Source: Nautilus pompilius
Taxonomy: Eukaryota > Mollusca > Cephalopoda > Nautilida > Nautilidae
Assembly (NCBI GenBank): GCA_018389105.1
Contig: JACATO010000643.1
Coordinates: 616,501-680,500, forward strand
Length of the DNA stretch: 64,000 bases
Reading direction: 5' to 3'
Part shown: positions 1 to 13,510 of the stretch, in pieces
Numbering within the stretch: the stretch's first letter is position 1
How the letters are laid out: every line of letters starts with the position of its first letter
Position numbers and translations under genes: made by a program
Notes under the pieces: generated by a model
Seen by the model: only the letters and a program-made list of their open reading frames with translations
The model's database searches: none
What the model was told of the DNA's origin: nothing

Positions 1-1320
1 AACATCTAACATTTGAATGCATGATTTATGAAAAGGCCTTGTAAATCCTGACTACAACTGGGACTTGGAAATAGTGGTGGTACAGTATCAAGATATCAGC
101 ATGGATTTCGTTATTTCTAAGGTGACTCATAACATTAGATAGCCATGGCTGTTTTTTTGTTACCTGCCTTAACTTAATTATAGTTGAAAATCTAAAAATC
201 AGTAGCAGAATTTTCTTTTGGGGGATAATTTAAATATTTGCAATTTTGTATATCTGTGACTTAAATCTTATGTTATTCTGGAATCTGCAATCAGTATGTA
301 CAGAAAATTTGGAGATTTAAAAATATGTAAAAAATGTTGGCTTAGTTCATGTTGAAAACAATATTAGCAATCTAATTGAAAAAAATTTTTATAAAGATGT
401 TAGAGATATTTACATTTTAATATTTTTATTGGTGTATTCAGTATCTATTTCTCTTTCTTAAAAGTCTTTTAGTAATTCTTGAATAAAGCATTCCAGTTTC
501 TGGCATCATTTATGTTCCTTAAAACCATTGTGATTTAAGACAAAGATGATCCATTCATATAATACTTTGCATCAAATGCACATGGACATTTTGACATTTT
601 AATTACTAAGGTATCCTCTATCTCCCAGCACCAGATATGGAAACCTAGTCAGTTTTTATTTTCATAACCAATCACTATATTTATGTAGCCTGGTGGTCAA
701 CCTTTTCCATGTTACTGGGCAAGAGACTCTACTATGCTGTGGTGAGGCAGGTGCTAAGTAGAAAGCCTCTACTAGAACTCTTTGATTTTAGATGTGGGAC
801 AAAGATATTAGATGTAAAATTATGAAAAGATTGTTATATGATTTTCAGGCTGCTGGCATTTGTTAATAAAAATAAAATTGATTGCTGGAGGATTTGTAAA
901 CAAAATAATTATTTTGTTATGGCTTGATATAAGTATATTTTTTTCCTTCTGTTTATTGAACAATTGTCATATTTACTCTCATTTATGTGGTGCTTGTTAT
1001 AATTGGAGTTTGGTTTGAGAGATTCTACCTTAGGGGACACTTGGACATACTCTTATTACCCTCCTTATGTGGTGCATATTGAATTAACTATTGGTGTAGT
1101 GTGATTTTGTTTCATTTTGCATTTTTTCTCATATATGGATTCTTTATCTATTATTTATTAATTTATTTATTGGTTGCACGTATGTACTTGTGTATGTATA
1201 GAAAATCAGTTTAAAAAGGCAACTTCCAGAACTAAAACAGTAGATGGAACCAGAATTAAGAAAAGGGTTAAATTTTCACTGTGGATTTAAACATTGTTTA
1301 AAATTCCTTGGATACAGTCT
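1..1320. other. AT-rich non-coding stretch
   Basis: I see no gene, RNA gene or recognisable repeat. The open frames are short and low in complexity, as expected by chance in AT-rich DNA. There are stretches of alternating A and T runs only. Confidence 0.6.
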
Positions 1321-1610
1321 CCATCTATCAGGTTATGATATCACTGATAGCTGCTTTGATGCATGCCTTTTTGATACACTTTCATTTTCAAAATTTTATG
1401 AACTATTGAAAAAGAAATGTTCAATTCTTGTGACTCTTGGAAAAATTATTTCCATATGCTTCTTGAGAATGCTTCAATATTTATAGTAGTCTCTTGACTT
1501 ACCTGCTCTGCCAGTGATTTCTGTTGTTAACCAAACCTGTTTCTTTAAACTTCTTCATCCAATTCCTAATAGAGTTTTCAGATGGTGGATTATGTGGTCA
1601 GTAGATTACC
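1321..1610 (-). pseudogene. Mariner-like transposase N-terminal relic (DUF4817-type HTH)
   Basis: Read on the minus strand, this stretch gives PPSENSIRNWMKKFKETG followed, after a stop and a frame change, by SQELNISFSIVHKILK. That is the order of the two DNA-binding helix-turn-helix units in mariner-like transposases of the DUF4817 type (PPS..SI..W..KF.ETG, a GRP linker, then ELxIS..TVxxIL). The linker is visible as a degenerate GRAGKSR. The DDE catalytic part is not seen. A second relic of the same family lies at 30470-30780 with roughly 70% nucleotide identity in the best block. The copy is dead and old. The family call is inference from motif order. Confidence 0.6.
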
Positions 1611-4130
1611 TGTAGCATTTTTGTTCATTGTCCTACTCTGGAAAAATATCTTTAATTGGACATTTTCTCACAGTAGGTAAACTTAACTAAGCCAGAATAT
1701 TGGCACATCTAGAAAGTATTCTGAAATCAGACATTTGGCATTTATTGCATAGCTTGGTGTGTATTTGCTTGAATATGGATCATTGCTCACTGAATGGTAG
1801 ACAGGCTATGCTTTAAAACAGCTAAATGAATGCAGTGGAGAATCTTGTATTATCATTGTCTTTTATTTGCTTTACATTGTGGTTGGCTTCCATTTACATA
1901 CAAACAAGTTTTAATGTATCTAAAAGAATAAGAAAGAAAGAAAAATCTTTAAATCTAGCAGCTGTGTTGAGGAAGAGTGTTAATGCCATCATGCATTGAA
2001 CTGGCGGTCAACTATGATTAGAAGTGAATAAATAGCATAATAGCCCTGAATGTTACTTTTGCCATTTTCATGCTGCACATCTTGACATCAGGCACTTTAC
2101 TGAGGTCAACACAAACCCAGCTACCTGCACCTGACTTGTGGTGTACTCAATCAGCTTATTAAGTAACATGAGCTGTCCATAGGGTGCTTCTAATTATACA
2201 GACCTGTCGTTCAATAAGTATCCCCCCCTCCAAAAAAGATAAAAAAAAGTGCCAGCCAGTTCAGGTCTCTGCAATACTTTTGACATCAGCAAAGGAGGAG
2301 GCTTTTTTTGTTTGTTGTTAAAGAATCTGTCTTGTAGCCTCTGACTAAGATAAAAACAGCCATTGAATATGCAGTTAGTTTCTTAGACTATGGCACCATT
2401 TTATGATCTTTCGTTGTTAGTGTGTAAGTTGGTTTGGTACAGTGGACTTTGGTGCAGGGTTAGGGAGGTATAGCCCACGATGTTTCTCAGCTCTTATGTG
2501 GTCACCAAAAAGATGGAATGATTTGGAAACACCTGGAAAGAATAAATTAAAGAAAGATTACGATGCCTAGTATTATATTTTAGTATTACATAATTAAAAA
2601 CTGGGCAAAATAATAATACATTGGTTCGTGTGTGTGTGTGTTAAAAAATTAAAAATTAGCATTTAGTTTAGAAGCCATTCACTGAGAAAAAAGAAACTCT
2701 GAATTTTAAAATCATTTGAATATTCTCTACTTTTTAAAGACATTGTTTTGGGGTTATAGTCATTCTTTGGATTTAAGAATATTAATTCTCTTTTCTGTTG
2801 TATTAGATTTAAAGACGTTAAAGAATTAATGGAGTAGTATTTATGTAAAGATCTCCTATTTTCCCTCTGCCTCTTGGATGAAGATGCTTCATCTTTACAT
2901 TAATCAGAATGAACAATTAATCCAAAATTTTAGCTTGCTAACTGACCGCTAAGGCATTGACACTAATAAATTCATTTAGAGTATTATTGAAGCTTTTATT
3001 ATTTTTTCTATGGTCTAATTAAGCACAGAATTTATTCCACTCTTTATTTTTGCTTTCTAGGACAGGCAAAAGGAATTAATCTATGAACTTGGATAATTGA
3101 AATGAATTTGATATTATTCTTCAGAGAATGACAAACAGAGTGAACAACATTCTTCTCTTGGTTCTTAACAAAGCTGGTGTTGGTGAACAAAGTAGGAATA
3201 AAGTGAATGTTTCTCAAAGAAATATAAGAATATGAAAATCATGCTAATTACTAAAGAAGCATTTATCTTTTAAAAGCAGAAAGTTGCTTCTTAAAGGCAG
3301 CCTCATTGACTTGCCTTCAAGAGACTGTTTTTTATTCTGCAGGGGTCCCTAATATTGAAAATGAAAATTAAAAAAAAAAAATATATATTAAGTATAATTT
3401 TAATTCTTAAAAACAGATTTCAATTGCAAGTTAAAGCCTTTATAGTAAATATTGATTGAGTTTTATTTTCTTTTGTGGTAAGTCTCTTCTTCATAGGCAA
3501 GTATACTACCAGATTAAAACTTTTTTGTGTATGTATGTATTTATTTTAAAAATGATTTAAAGAGAATGATATGATGAAATTATGTTGTGAAACCATTTTT
3601 ATAATTAATATCAATTGTTAAAAGTTAAACAGTTGAAAAAAATTTGCAAAATTTGTTTAGATTATTTATACTTTTCTCTTTACAAAAGCATGTATATAAA
3701 TATCTAACTTTTTAATGTATGATTTTACGTTTTTTTCAATGTTCACATAATTTTAGCAGGATGTCATTTTTAAACTTTGTAATTTTTCTACAAATATCAA
3801 AAGATTAAAGGTACATTGAAGTCCACACAGTTTTAATTTATGTTAGAGGAGTAGTTATGATTTTGATTCAATATAACAGATTTCTATTCCTAGATTATCA
3901 AATGTCTATAGCCAACAATGATTAAATATTCTCATATTGAAACTTTAGAGTCTGCCATCTTTTAAAGCAAGAGTTGGTTCTTTTATGAGCATAAAACTAT
4001 GGAACTATGGATTGGATACCAAGTATCTGATATCAGTTGAACAGTAAAATTCACTATGCTTGTACACAAATCCATTTCATGTGATCAGAGACTTTCAGTA
4101 GGTCATTTGCAAAACTGCTCTTGGTAGGTT
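1611..4130. other. AT-rich non-coding stretch
   Basis: No supported gene. A slightly less AT-rich patch near 2400-2510 resembles the tRNA-like part of a SINE, but I cannot align it well enough to call it. The rest is simple AT-rich sequence with short poly-A and poly-T runs. Confidence 0.5.
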
Positions 4131-4139
4131 AACACTGCT

Positions 4140-4790
4140 GCAAAAATGGAGTGTTGTTGCACAGTCAATCATCAGCCAACTATGCAGGATGACATCAGTG
4201 ACAGCTCCTGCAGAGGTCATTCCTGTTGTATAGAAGCTCATGATGGATGGATGGAGATGGTCTGGTCACTGTTACCTAGATCCAATAACACTTACTGGCA
4301 TCAAACCATCACAAACAATCTTCACTATGCAGGATTACACACCAGACATGTTGGTCTCCTTTTGAACAGTTATCATTGCGACACTTGATTAGGCCGGGCA
4401 AAGTTAAAATCACTAGACAGAAATTCAGTAGTAGAAAGTGACATTTCTGATGAAAGCCAGTTTAATTTGGATTTTTCTGATGGCAATTTACATGTATGGC
4501 AGCATTTAGGAAAGTGCTAAGCTGCTGAAAATTTGTATAGTTTGTTATGATAGCAGAAATCTAATGGTGAGTAGAGGGATGAAGATTGGCAGAATGACTC
4601 TCTTGATAGTTGTCTGTCTGACTAGTCAGAGGTACCTGGATAACATTGAGACTAACACCTTTTTATCGTACCAGGCCTTGAAAATCTCCTGTAGACTCAA
4701 GGCTCACAGAATCCATTTCAAGATGACATGTTAGCTGCTTCTGTTTTGTGGTGGCTTCACGCAATACTGCACAAGTAACCGGTAGAAACC
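4140..4790 (+). pseudogene. Tc1-family transposase relic
   Basis: Plus-strand frames give the landmarks of a Tc1 transposase in the right order. ITNNLHYAGLHTRH (about 4310-4350) matches the end of the DNA-binding region. A degraded GRAKLKSLDRN segment follows. The catalytic block is ISDESQFNLDFSDGNLHVWQ (about 4446-4502), where Tc1 proteins have F(T/S)DESRF...DGR..VWR. Next come NLMVSRGMKIGRMTLLIVV and SQRYLDN (about 4555-4650), matching SVMVWGGIS...LV...L..QRYLD. Finally QDDM (about 4719) stands where QDDNARPH is expected. Stops and frameshifts separate the blocks, so it is not functional. I did not find convincing terminal inverted repeats. Members of this family cut and paste at TA sites. 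Confidence 0.8.
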
Positions 4791-4799
4791 ATGACTTCA

Positions 4800-7700
4800 T
4801 TCCACTATTAACTTGTAATGAAATCCAATGGAATAACTTGGAAAAATTCTTTTCTGTAACTTTTGATTATTTTTTAGCTTCTTCACAAGTGCAATATCTT
4901 TAGATTTTTTGTGATCAGTATATAATGAAGTAGAGAAACTTTTCTCTAACCTTTTAAATCTAAGTGTGATTTAAAAAAAAAAATGTAAAGTGGTACATGT
5001 ATATTTTACAATAATTGGAGAGAAAACTTCATAGTCTGTTTACAATGTAGAACATTGGCGAATGCAAAAAATAAACGTGTCAGGCCGTTTTAGAAGAAAT
5101 TTCTGCGTATTTCTAGGTATGCATGCGTGTACGAACAGCTTAATGGTGAAGTTAATAATGTGAACTAGATATGTTGAAATGAAAGCCAGCCAGATACCAT
5201 TACAGTGATAGTATTTCAGCTGATTTTATTTGTAAATCTTTTATCTTTGGTAGATGAGTCAGAAGGGTAAGGAAGTGTGCAGCTTTCCAGTATAGTAGAC
5301 AACATGCTTGGACAAAAAGTCATAATCAGTCAATAGAACCAAGAAATCTGTATATAGAAAAACCCTTTTGGATTTTGTTAGATTACTATGCAGGTTTTTG
5401 TTTTTTTACAATTGCTATAAAAAGCTAAAAATTCATGATGGTCATTTCTGTTTGAGAACTGTTATGGCTTGTGAACATTTTGGAAGAGATTTATAAATTA
5501 TTAAGATGAGGGCTGCTGTAGCTAGGATTTTTCAGCTGTTGGAAAATTAGAAAACAAGGAGAACACCCTCAGGCATCATGCCAGAAACAGTATCAGAATT
5601 TACAGAGAATGTGTTGTATGATTTCAGTGTTAGTCAACAGAGAATTGTCTTGATATTCTAAGGGGCCTTTTAGCCATTCTATCCGAGGCTTTTGTTATCC
5701 TATTATCAAATAAATTGAATTCAACTTGAAAAGAATGTTGGGAAGAAAAAGGAAATTATTAAAAAAAAGAAACTTAAAAAAATAATTAAAGGATTAAAAT
5801 CTGCATTGTTTCTGCTTTTGAATGGAATCTTTTAAAATATTTTTTTAAAAAAAACAAAACAAAAGAAATTGCATCTTAAAGATTTAGCACAGGCTGGAGT
5901 TCTGTAGTCATATCAGTGAAAGTTAAAAACATTGATGTTTACAATTTTTAGATGATTATTATATAATTTATTAAACACCTGGTGAGTTAATAATTTGTAG
6001 TCTGTCATGTATTTTCTTGATGCATGCACACTTTTCAAAGACCACCTGACTAATAAACATGAAGCAGGCCTTTGTTTCACTGATTACTGATATATCAGAG
6101 AACTAAAGGTAAATCTCATTATATAGTCTGTCATCTGGCTTTGAAAAATATCAGCATGATGCAAGCCATCTTATGAAAATAAATTTTGTAGAAGTACAGT
6201 TTGTGAGATATTTTGGATTACATCTTAAACTTTCTCTCTCTCTGCATCTATTGAATTTTTATCAGTATTTTCTGTAAATGATACAACATTGTTAAAAGAA
6301 AAAAACATTCAGCTATATGGGTTTTAAGTGGTGGTTTATTTGTAGCTTATATCTCTAGGAACAGGTGTGTATAATGAGCAACTTGCTGTAGTATGTGTAA
6401 TGTTTGTTGTTTTCTTCTCTATTTGTGGAAGCACTACTTGATCAAGTAAACCATAATAACTGACATGTAAAACAATTAGATATTGATTAACGGATGGTCT
6501 ATCACTGTTAAATACATACAATATAAAACAAGCAAATAAACATTGCTGATTTAAGTTGAATCAGATAAACATCTCTTCTCTGGTACTAGTATACTTCATC
6601 TCTAGCATCCAGGTGTGCAAGCAAACATCTTGTGGCAACAGGGGTTTTCCACTGTCACCTTAGCAGCTTGATATGTTTCTGTTTCAAAAATATGTTTTTC
6701 CCTTAAAATCCCATCCCAAAAATATGTCATCTGATTTGACTAGGTTTAGATTAAAGCACCCTCTCTGTCCTTTAACAGCAACAGCTAGAGCGAATAAGTA
6801 GGATGGAGTTTTTTCCTGTCCTTTGATAATTAAGAAAACCTTCCCGCAATGCACTGCCCCAGATGCTGATGTACTGTATGCTTAGCTTTTGCAAAACTCT
6901 GCCAAAAATCTAGCAGAGTTTATTACTCAGATTGTGAAGCCCCTCACATTTTGCTTTGTGGAATCACCTGAAATTGTACTTCATATAGAAGAAGTGACTC
7001 TCTTAATTTTACATTTATCACAAGTAAAGAAAGAAGTCAACAATGCTCAGCATTACAACTAAATGGAACACTGGTCTTACTTAGGTGAGGATTAAAATTA
7101 CATGCTTTAAGACGTTTTGAAACTAAAATCTCTGATTATTTAAGTATCCAGTATGTTTATCTAGAGTGTTCCATCTAACAACTTGTTACCAACTATAGAT
7201 ACCTTGTAGCCAGAGTCTAATAGATGTACACATTGGGCACTCATTTCATTTTTAAGCCTACTTGTTGACATCAAGTCAAAGTTAACCAAATGCACTCTGC
7301 AGAGTAACTTACCTTTTACCACTAAGACTAGATACCATTTAAAACACCATTTTTTTTACAAGGACCTGCTTTCCTAATCACTATTTAGTTTGGTTTAGTT
7401 ATTAAGAGCAATCATTATGTGAGGACCTCTTCTGGAGGAAATGAATATTTATGGATGCATTTTTTGAACTGTTTCACACCACCATTATCAACCACTAATA
7501 CAAGTAATTTAATTTGTTTATTTACAATGTAAATTTTTTCTTTCAGGGTATACTTGGAAATATATATTTTAACAAAAAATTTAAGCATCTAAAATTTTCC
7601 TTATATCTGTTTGTTCTGATACTTTAGTTTGTATCTATGTCCTCTAGTATTGCTGATTGTGGATGACCGACAGAATCTGCAGCTATCCACGTAGTCCCAC

Positions 7701-7890
7701 TCCTGAATTATTATTTTAAAAAAAATTTCCCTCAGATCTTTCTTTTATCCAATCTTGTTAAATCTAATATTTTGAATCAATCTGCATATTTGAAATGCTT
7801 AAAGCCTGGAAATAATTTTCTAAATCTTTGTTAAATCTTTTCTAATAATTCTGTGCTATTTAAAAAATATATTCTTTATTATACTTTTCT
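4800..7890. other. AT-rich non-coding stretch with one CpG pocket
   Basis: No gene seen. Between 5057 and 5135 six CpG dinucleotides occur within about 80 bases, unusual for this CpG-poor window. The remainder is ordinary AT-rich sequence with poly-A tracts near 5760 and 5850. Confidence 0.5.
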
Positions 7891-7898
7891 TTTTATGT

Positions 7899-7981
7899 AC
7901 TAGGGATATTCAAATGAAACAGTCAAGTACCATTATTGTGAGCTTTTTTAGTTGGTTGTTATTTGAATAAGGTGCCTAGTA
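7899..7981. mobile_element. MITE family B, copy 1 (about 83 bp hairpin)
   Basis: The element opens with ACTAGGGATATTCAAATGAAAC and closes with a degraded inverted copy (TTATTTGAATAAGGTGCCTAGTA), so it folds into one imperfect hairpin. Full or nearly full relatives lie at 24009, 34294 and 39332; partial ones lie at 26882 and 40829. The TA ends fit insertion at TA by a Tc1/mariner-type transposase, which is inference. Confidence 0.65.
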
Positions 7982-8620
7982 AATATTCAAAAAATATAGT
8001 TCATTATTGCTGGCACACAGCTGGTCTTGTGTATGTATAGTAATGATTGTACAGTTGTAGGATCATAACATTGTATTTACTTACAAAGTTCAACACATTT
8101 TTGGAAAAAAAAAAGATTTAATGTAATATTTAAATGATTTTCTGCTATTCACATTTTCAAGGATATTTGTTTTAGATAAACTTCAAAATTCCTCGGATAC
8201 AAATATGCAAATTTTTGAAATTGTCTTTTCTTGTCTAAAGCTGCTGAATACTTTTCAAGTGTCTGTGAAGAACAAGCTTTTTGCGAATTTTGTCCAATCC
8301 AGTTGTAATTAATTTGGTAATTACCTACAGGTATGCCTGTACCTGGGATAATAGTACTGCGTTAAAAGCAGTAGTATTGAGAAATTTCATCCCTACATAT
8401 TGATGCAAAATTAGGAAAAAAAGAAGAAAAAGCACAAAACAGTTTTTTTAACTCTTATGGAAATAATTGATTTTTAAATATCATTTGTGAAAAACAAAAA
8501 CAACAGCAAACATTTGTCTGCTGGGGAATTCAAATGATCCTGAGCTTCATTGCTGGAAGTGTATTGGATATGTAAAGTGCTGTTCAAATAAAATCTTGGC
8601 TTTTTTTCCACAGCAGGAGG

Positions 8621-8715
8621 CCATTAAACTTTATTGCTGTCAAAATTAACACATTACAATTCATTGTTGTCAAGATAAAACCATTACACTTTACTGATCC
8701 CAAAATCATTAAATT
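8621..8715. repeat. Decayed short tandem repeat, about 30 bp unit
   Basis: Three successive segments each begin with CATTA(A/C)A, continue with a TT(T)A(C)T(G) stretch and end in a C(A)AAAAT-like motif. They look like three diverged copies of a unit of about 30 bases. No coding sense is seen. Confidence 0.5.
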
Positions 8716-11700
8716 AATTGGTGTTTGTTAAGATTTCAAAAATATTTTTTGGTACTTAACATCTTATGCTATTTAAAAAAAAATCGAACTAACTATATGA
8801 TACATCCTCCTCCAACTTTCTGAAATTTATTCAGTTCTCATTTCCATTGTAACAAAATTTTATTTTTATCCAATATATGATTCTTATCTACAACTAAAAT
8901 TTTGAATGAGAGGATCTAGTGTTCCCTATGGTGTTGAAATCAGACTAATTTGTTATTTAGTTCCAGAAATGTCCATACAGTAAACAGGAATCAGATATCT
9001 TTTGCTATTTTTGTGTGTGGATGACAAATAAGTTTATAAGTCAAACTTGGTACCATGTTATTACTATACAAACAAAATCCAATAAATATATTTTGTTGAT
9101 TCAACAGAATGTCCATAAATGTGTCTCATGTATGAACATCAAACAAATTTTTGAGCATTTATTCAGAATTTATACACACATGTGCACAGTGCATTCTTGG
9201 AATACCCTGAATAAATTCCTTTTGCTCTGATGTTGTGAACACTGGTGGGTGGCTGTAACTGTGGATTAACTGATGAAATACCCAATAGTTCATTTTTCAC
9301 ATGAGACATATCATTGAAATATCTTCCTTTATGCTACAAGAATTATTTTAATTGGCGAGTCTTCATATATTTAGCCATTAGTGCATTTTTGACAATGAAA
9401 GTTATAATTTACATTTTTTTGTTCGAAATTTAACCAAAAAAGAGAAGTGGTTTTTCAGTTTCATACAATGAAAGTTACAGAAAGTAGACAGTTGGTTTAG
9501 AAAATCCTGATCACCTTACTAGTAACAGAAGTAAGTAATAAATCTACATTTTAGAGATATCTTCCTGTTACTGCCATCAAGGATTAGTGCTGTTTGAATG
9601 CAGTACAATGATGATTTTGCTGTAGATGTTTCTGCCATAGGATTTTGGTCCATTGGTTGCTAATTTTGTATACTAAAAAAATTATTTTAATGTCTTAGTT
9701 GACTGGACTGCCAGCTAATGGGTAACGACTGAATTTGTAAATAACATCACTTATATTGAAGTCTGATCATTTCATTGTCTGCTGTGCTTTTTTCTCTCAG
9801 GGCTTTGTTAAAAATCTTAGGCTTTCAAACCATGAAATTAATTAAGAAATTTTAATGTACGATATTTTAGAAATCAAACCAATACTCCTTATTTATTGTT
9901 GATTTGTGTTTCAGGGTTCTTTGTATTTGGACTAGGAATACCCACCCCACTTGCTCTTCTTTTTCTCTCTCTGCTTACCCCCCGTCACACACACGTGAAG
10001 CAGTGATGCATTTCACATTGACCATCATGGAAGAGTGCGATGTTTGCATGACCAAGTGTAGAGTATATGCATTGCAACATTTTTTGTGGATTTGTTTCTT
10101 TAAACCCAGAATGGAAGCTGAAAAGTATTTTTGTTGGCTGAGAATTAAATGAGAATTATTTCTTGTGATGAAACACAAATGAAAATCAGCAGCTTTAATT
10201 ATCCTAAATACACATTCTATTCTTTGATAACCGTTTTGAACGGGGGTAGATAATCTAAGATTTAGCATTTGCTCATAGTTTTAAAATTGTCAGCAGCATT
10301 TATCCACACATACAATTTTACTTTGGAAAATATTGAGTTGCAAGGGTTGATGCATGGTTGACTGAATACAGAATTTTGCTCAAAGACTAAGTGCTATCTG
10401 TAAAAGCCCTGTAGAATAGTAATTGATCAGTTTTATTATAGAAATTTAATGTTTATCTACATTATATAAATTGAAAATATTCACTTTTTATTATAAGTTT
10501 ATGGATACTTTTGCATGATTTTTAAAAATATTAATCATAAATCAAGTCACAATTATAGTCTCTGTAAAGGAGGCTTGAACAGTCTTAGTCTGTGGAAATA
10601 TTTGGTATGTGGGTGAAGATTACATTTTATGAATCATTTTGTTGTAATTTTACCAGCAAAAATTTGCTCGATGTTTTTACTTTACTCTGCACAAGTGAAA
10701 CATTCACCTACAGAGTAGTAGTTGCCACATTCAGGTATAGTCATAGGTAAGTATGCTGGAAAAAAATGAGAAACAAAGCATTTAAAAGTCCATGAATTGA
10801 TGCAGTAGAAGCTTACATTTCTTGAGCTTTGGATCTGTTGATCACTTTCAATAAATTAATTTGTATATATTTTATTAGCCAATTTCAATAATTCTTGTTT
10901 AAAAGGTTAATTTAATGATTTAAATGTTCTGAAGTATATGCTATACTTTTATGAAGTTGTATGGTATTTTTTTTAACAGTTGAATAATTGTGGTAGCAGG
11001 GATTTTTCTAAGGTAGTAATGTGCTGAACATGTGATGGTGGAAACCAGAGTTCATACTGCAATAGATTTGCAACAAGATTTGTTGACTCCATAGTTTTGT
11101 TCATGGCTTTTAGTTTAGCTGGAGCACCTGCTCCTGGTCACCCCATCTCATCCTCTGGCCAGTCAGGTTTTCTCTTCTTCCATAGTCAGTGTCTAGTTCT
11201 TGCCACCGCCTCTAGTGACCTAAAACACCATGTTTGCTTGACATTGAATAGATAGCGAAGATGGTGTTTGGTTCTTTAATACAGACATAAAAAAAGTAGT
11301 TATAGCTAACTTTTCATCCTGTGGGTGACATCATCTGTGCTGGTCCCAACAAGCAATCATAGCTATACTATAGTCAGTGTGTTTGCTGAAGGAAAAGTAC
11401 ACAGTGTTTAATGTAAACATTGAGGAGAAACAGGAGAGTGTAGCAGCTGGGGGATATTTCATAAAAAAAACCAAACAACACAACAAGGTTACTCAGTGAT
11501 TGCAGAGCTAACATCTGTTATTACCTAAGTTTTCAGGCCTATTTATTCTTATTGTTGCAAATTCTCTTATCAGTGTGACATGTATCTCAAAATAATTAGC
11601 TGATTCTCTCTCTATTCATATGTATCAGATAAAGTACAGCAGCATTTTGAAAAGCATCAATAAAATGGAATAAAATTGAAAAAGGAAATTTCAAGTTATA

Positions 11701-12585
11701 TTGGTATAACTTCCTCTTTTAAAATTATATATAACCACAGGACTTCACTAAAGAATGCTGAAATATTTAATTGTTTTCTTTATGTAGCCTTCTTCTACAT
11801 CTATTTTATTATTTTTTATCATTATTGATGTTATTTGTAACTAGCTTTTTCAGAAAGAAATAATTTATATAATATATAATATTTTTGTGATGTTTTAATT
11901 AAAATAAACAAACATTTTTTGGTTTACAAAATAAAAAGGTTTACAGGAATTCTATGGAAATTATCTTATGTATACAGAATATCTTAGAAAGGACTTCTTC
12001 ATACATTTGAGATTTTGGAACATTTGTTGCATCAATTCACAAATGAATTCAGATTACTGCAACACAGCTTATTTCTTTCTCTTATTCTCTGTTTCCTGTT
12101 TCTTTGCAGCAATCCCTTTGATTGCCCCACTCTTATGTGCTGCGTTTGTTTTTGGATAATCATTCACAGCTTTGTATAGTATTGGCATTTGTAGACGACA
12201 AAAGTTATCATCATTGGTTGTAGCCAGATCTGGTTATGTTCTTGGTTTGGTAGCATAAGCCTTCTTTTTCATGTTGGCCCTATTGCTGGCTGTCACAGAT
12301 GCACAAAACCTACAGATGATTTTAAGAAGATTCTGAATATATGCATGCCATGTGTTGTAGGAAATTTGAGGAATTTGTGTAAAGAGGCAGCACAAGGTAG
12401 TAAACTGAACAAATTAGTTTCACACTACAGTTGTCAGAATCCATTTGCTCATAAAAACTCCCAAAAACTAACAAACACAGTTGTAAATTTTCAAATATGA
12501 AATTTTTTTTCTTTCTGATTACTCAGTTTTAGAAATAAAAACAACAAAAAAGCTAGATCTGTATGACGTTTCTTCTGTTATTGTC
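8716..12585. other. AT-rich non-coding stretch
   Basis: No gene is supported. Two short overlapping frames near 9900-10270 lie on opposite strands and show no recognisable domain. A less AT-rich patch at 11110-11240 might be an eroded SINE, but the match is too poor to call. Confidence 0.5.
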
Positions 12586-12589
12586 TTTT

Positions 12590-12985
12590 TAATGGCAAGA
12601 CCAGATAAGATGTTCATTTAAGGCAGCTGCATCTGCAATCTGAATCTGGTTTCTGTATCCTGATGGTTCAGAGAACTCCCATGAGGCATTGCTATGATAA
12701 AAACTTGGCTGTTTATGAGTAGTTGCTAAAATGTTCAACATTATTCAAAAGCAGGTCAAGTAATTATTTTGCTGTGATGCATATATATATTTTTTGGCTT
12801 AGGTTTTTAACAGTTTATTTTTGACTAAAAGTTGTATTTTATTTTCAAATATCTTACTTCATCTGCCATATTGATTTGATGGCTAAATGATTGGAAGAAG
12901 TTGGTGGTGATCAGAACTTAATGGTGAGTTTTTTTATAGCATTACATTGTGGGAAGGTTTTTGAAATTATTGGCAAATAAAAACT
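12590..12985. repeat. Unknown dispersed repeat D, copy 1
   Basis: This segment aligns along its length with 41290-41650. Shared blocks include the stretch around CCATATTGATTTGATGGCTA (12867) and GATCAGAACTTAATGGTGAG (12909). I cannot assign the family. A plus-strand frame shared in part by both copies (with S-E-L/P-N, then a W/F-rich stretch) hints at decayed coding DNA, but no known domain is visible. Confidence 0.55.
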
Positions 12986-13418
12986 GGATTTGCACACACA
13001 CTCAGCCCTCCTGAGTTATGTGTTAAATTGAATTATTTTGTTTTCACTTGCATTCAACTTAAATACGTCTAGAAAACTCGGCTGTAGTTAAAATTCCTAT
13101 CTTAAAGTGAAGTTGCCTACTAAAAAACAAAAACACACAAGCTAGTACAACTTAGTAATAGCATATTGACTAAATGTTTTGTTATTTAAAAGTACTAATT
13201 AAAAAAAAAATTTTGAAATAAATTCCTTATTTTCCAAGGAAAAAGAAAAAAAAAACATGCCAACCCCAAATGAACAGCAAACCGGATTCATTACAGCTGT
13301 TGACTGTTGTAGTTTTGTGATATGTTTTTTAGTTTCATGCAGCAAAATGTTATGTATTTTGTATGAAGTAACTTTACTTTACAATTAAATTTTTTCTATT
13401 GCTTTTTCCTAAAAATGT

Positions 13419-13509
<91 letters not shown>
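13419..13509. repeat. Compound microsatellite (TC)n(AC)n
   Basis: About 12 uninterrupted TC dinucleotides run directly into more than 30 uninterrupted AC dinucleotides. The perfect purity means it is young and probably length-polymorphic. Confidence 0.97.
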
Positions 13510-13510
<1 letters not shown>

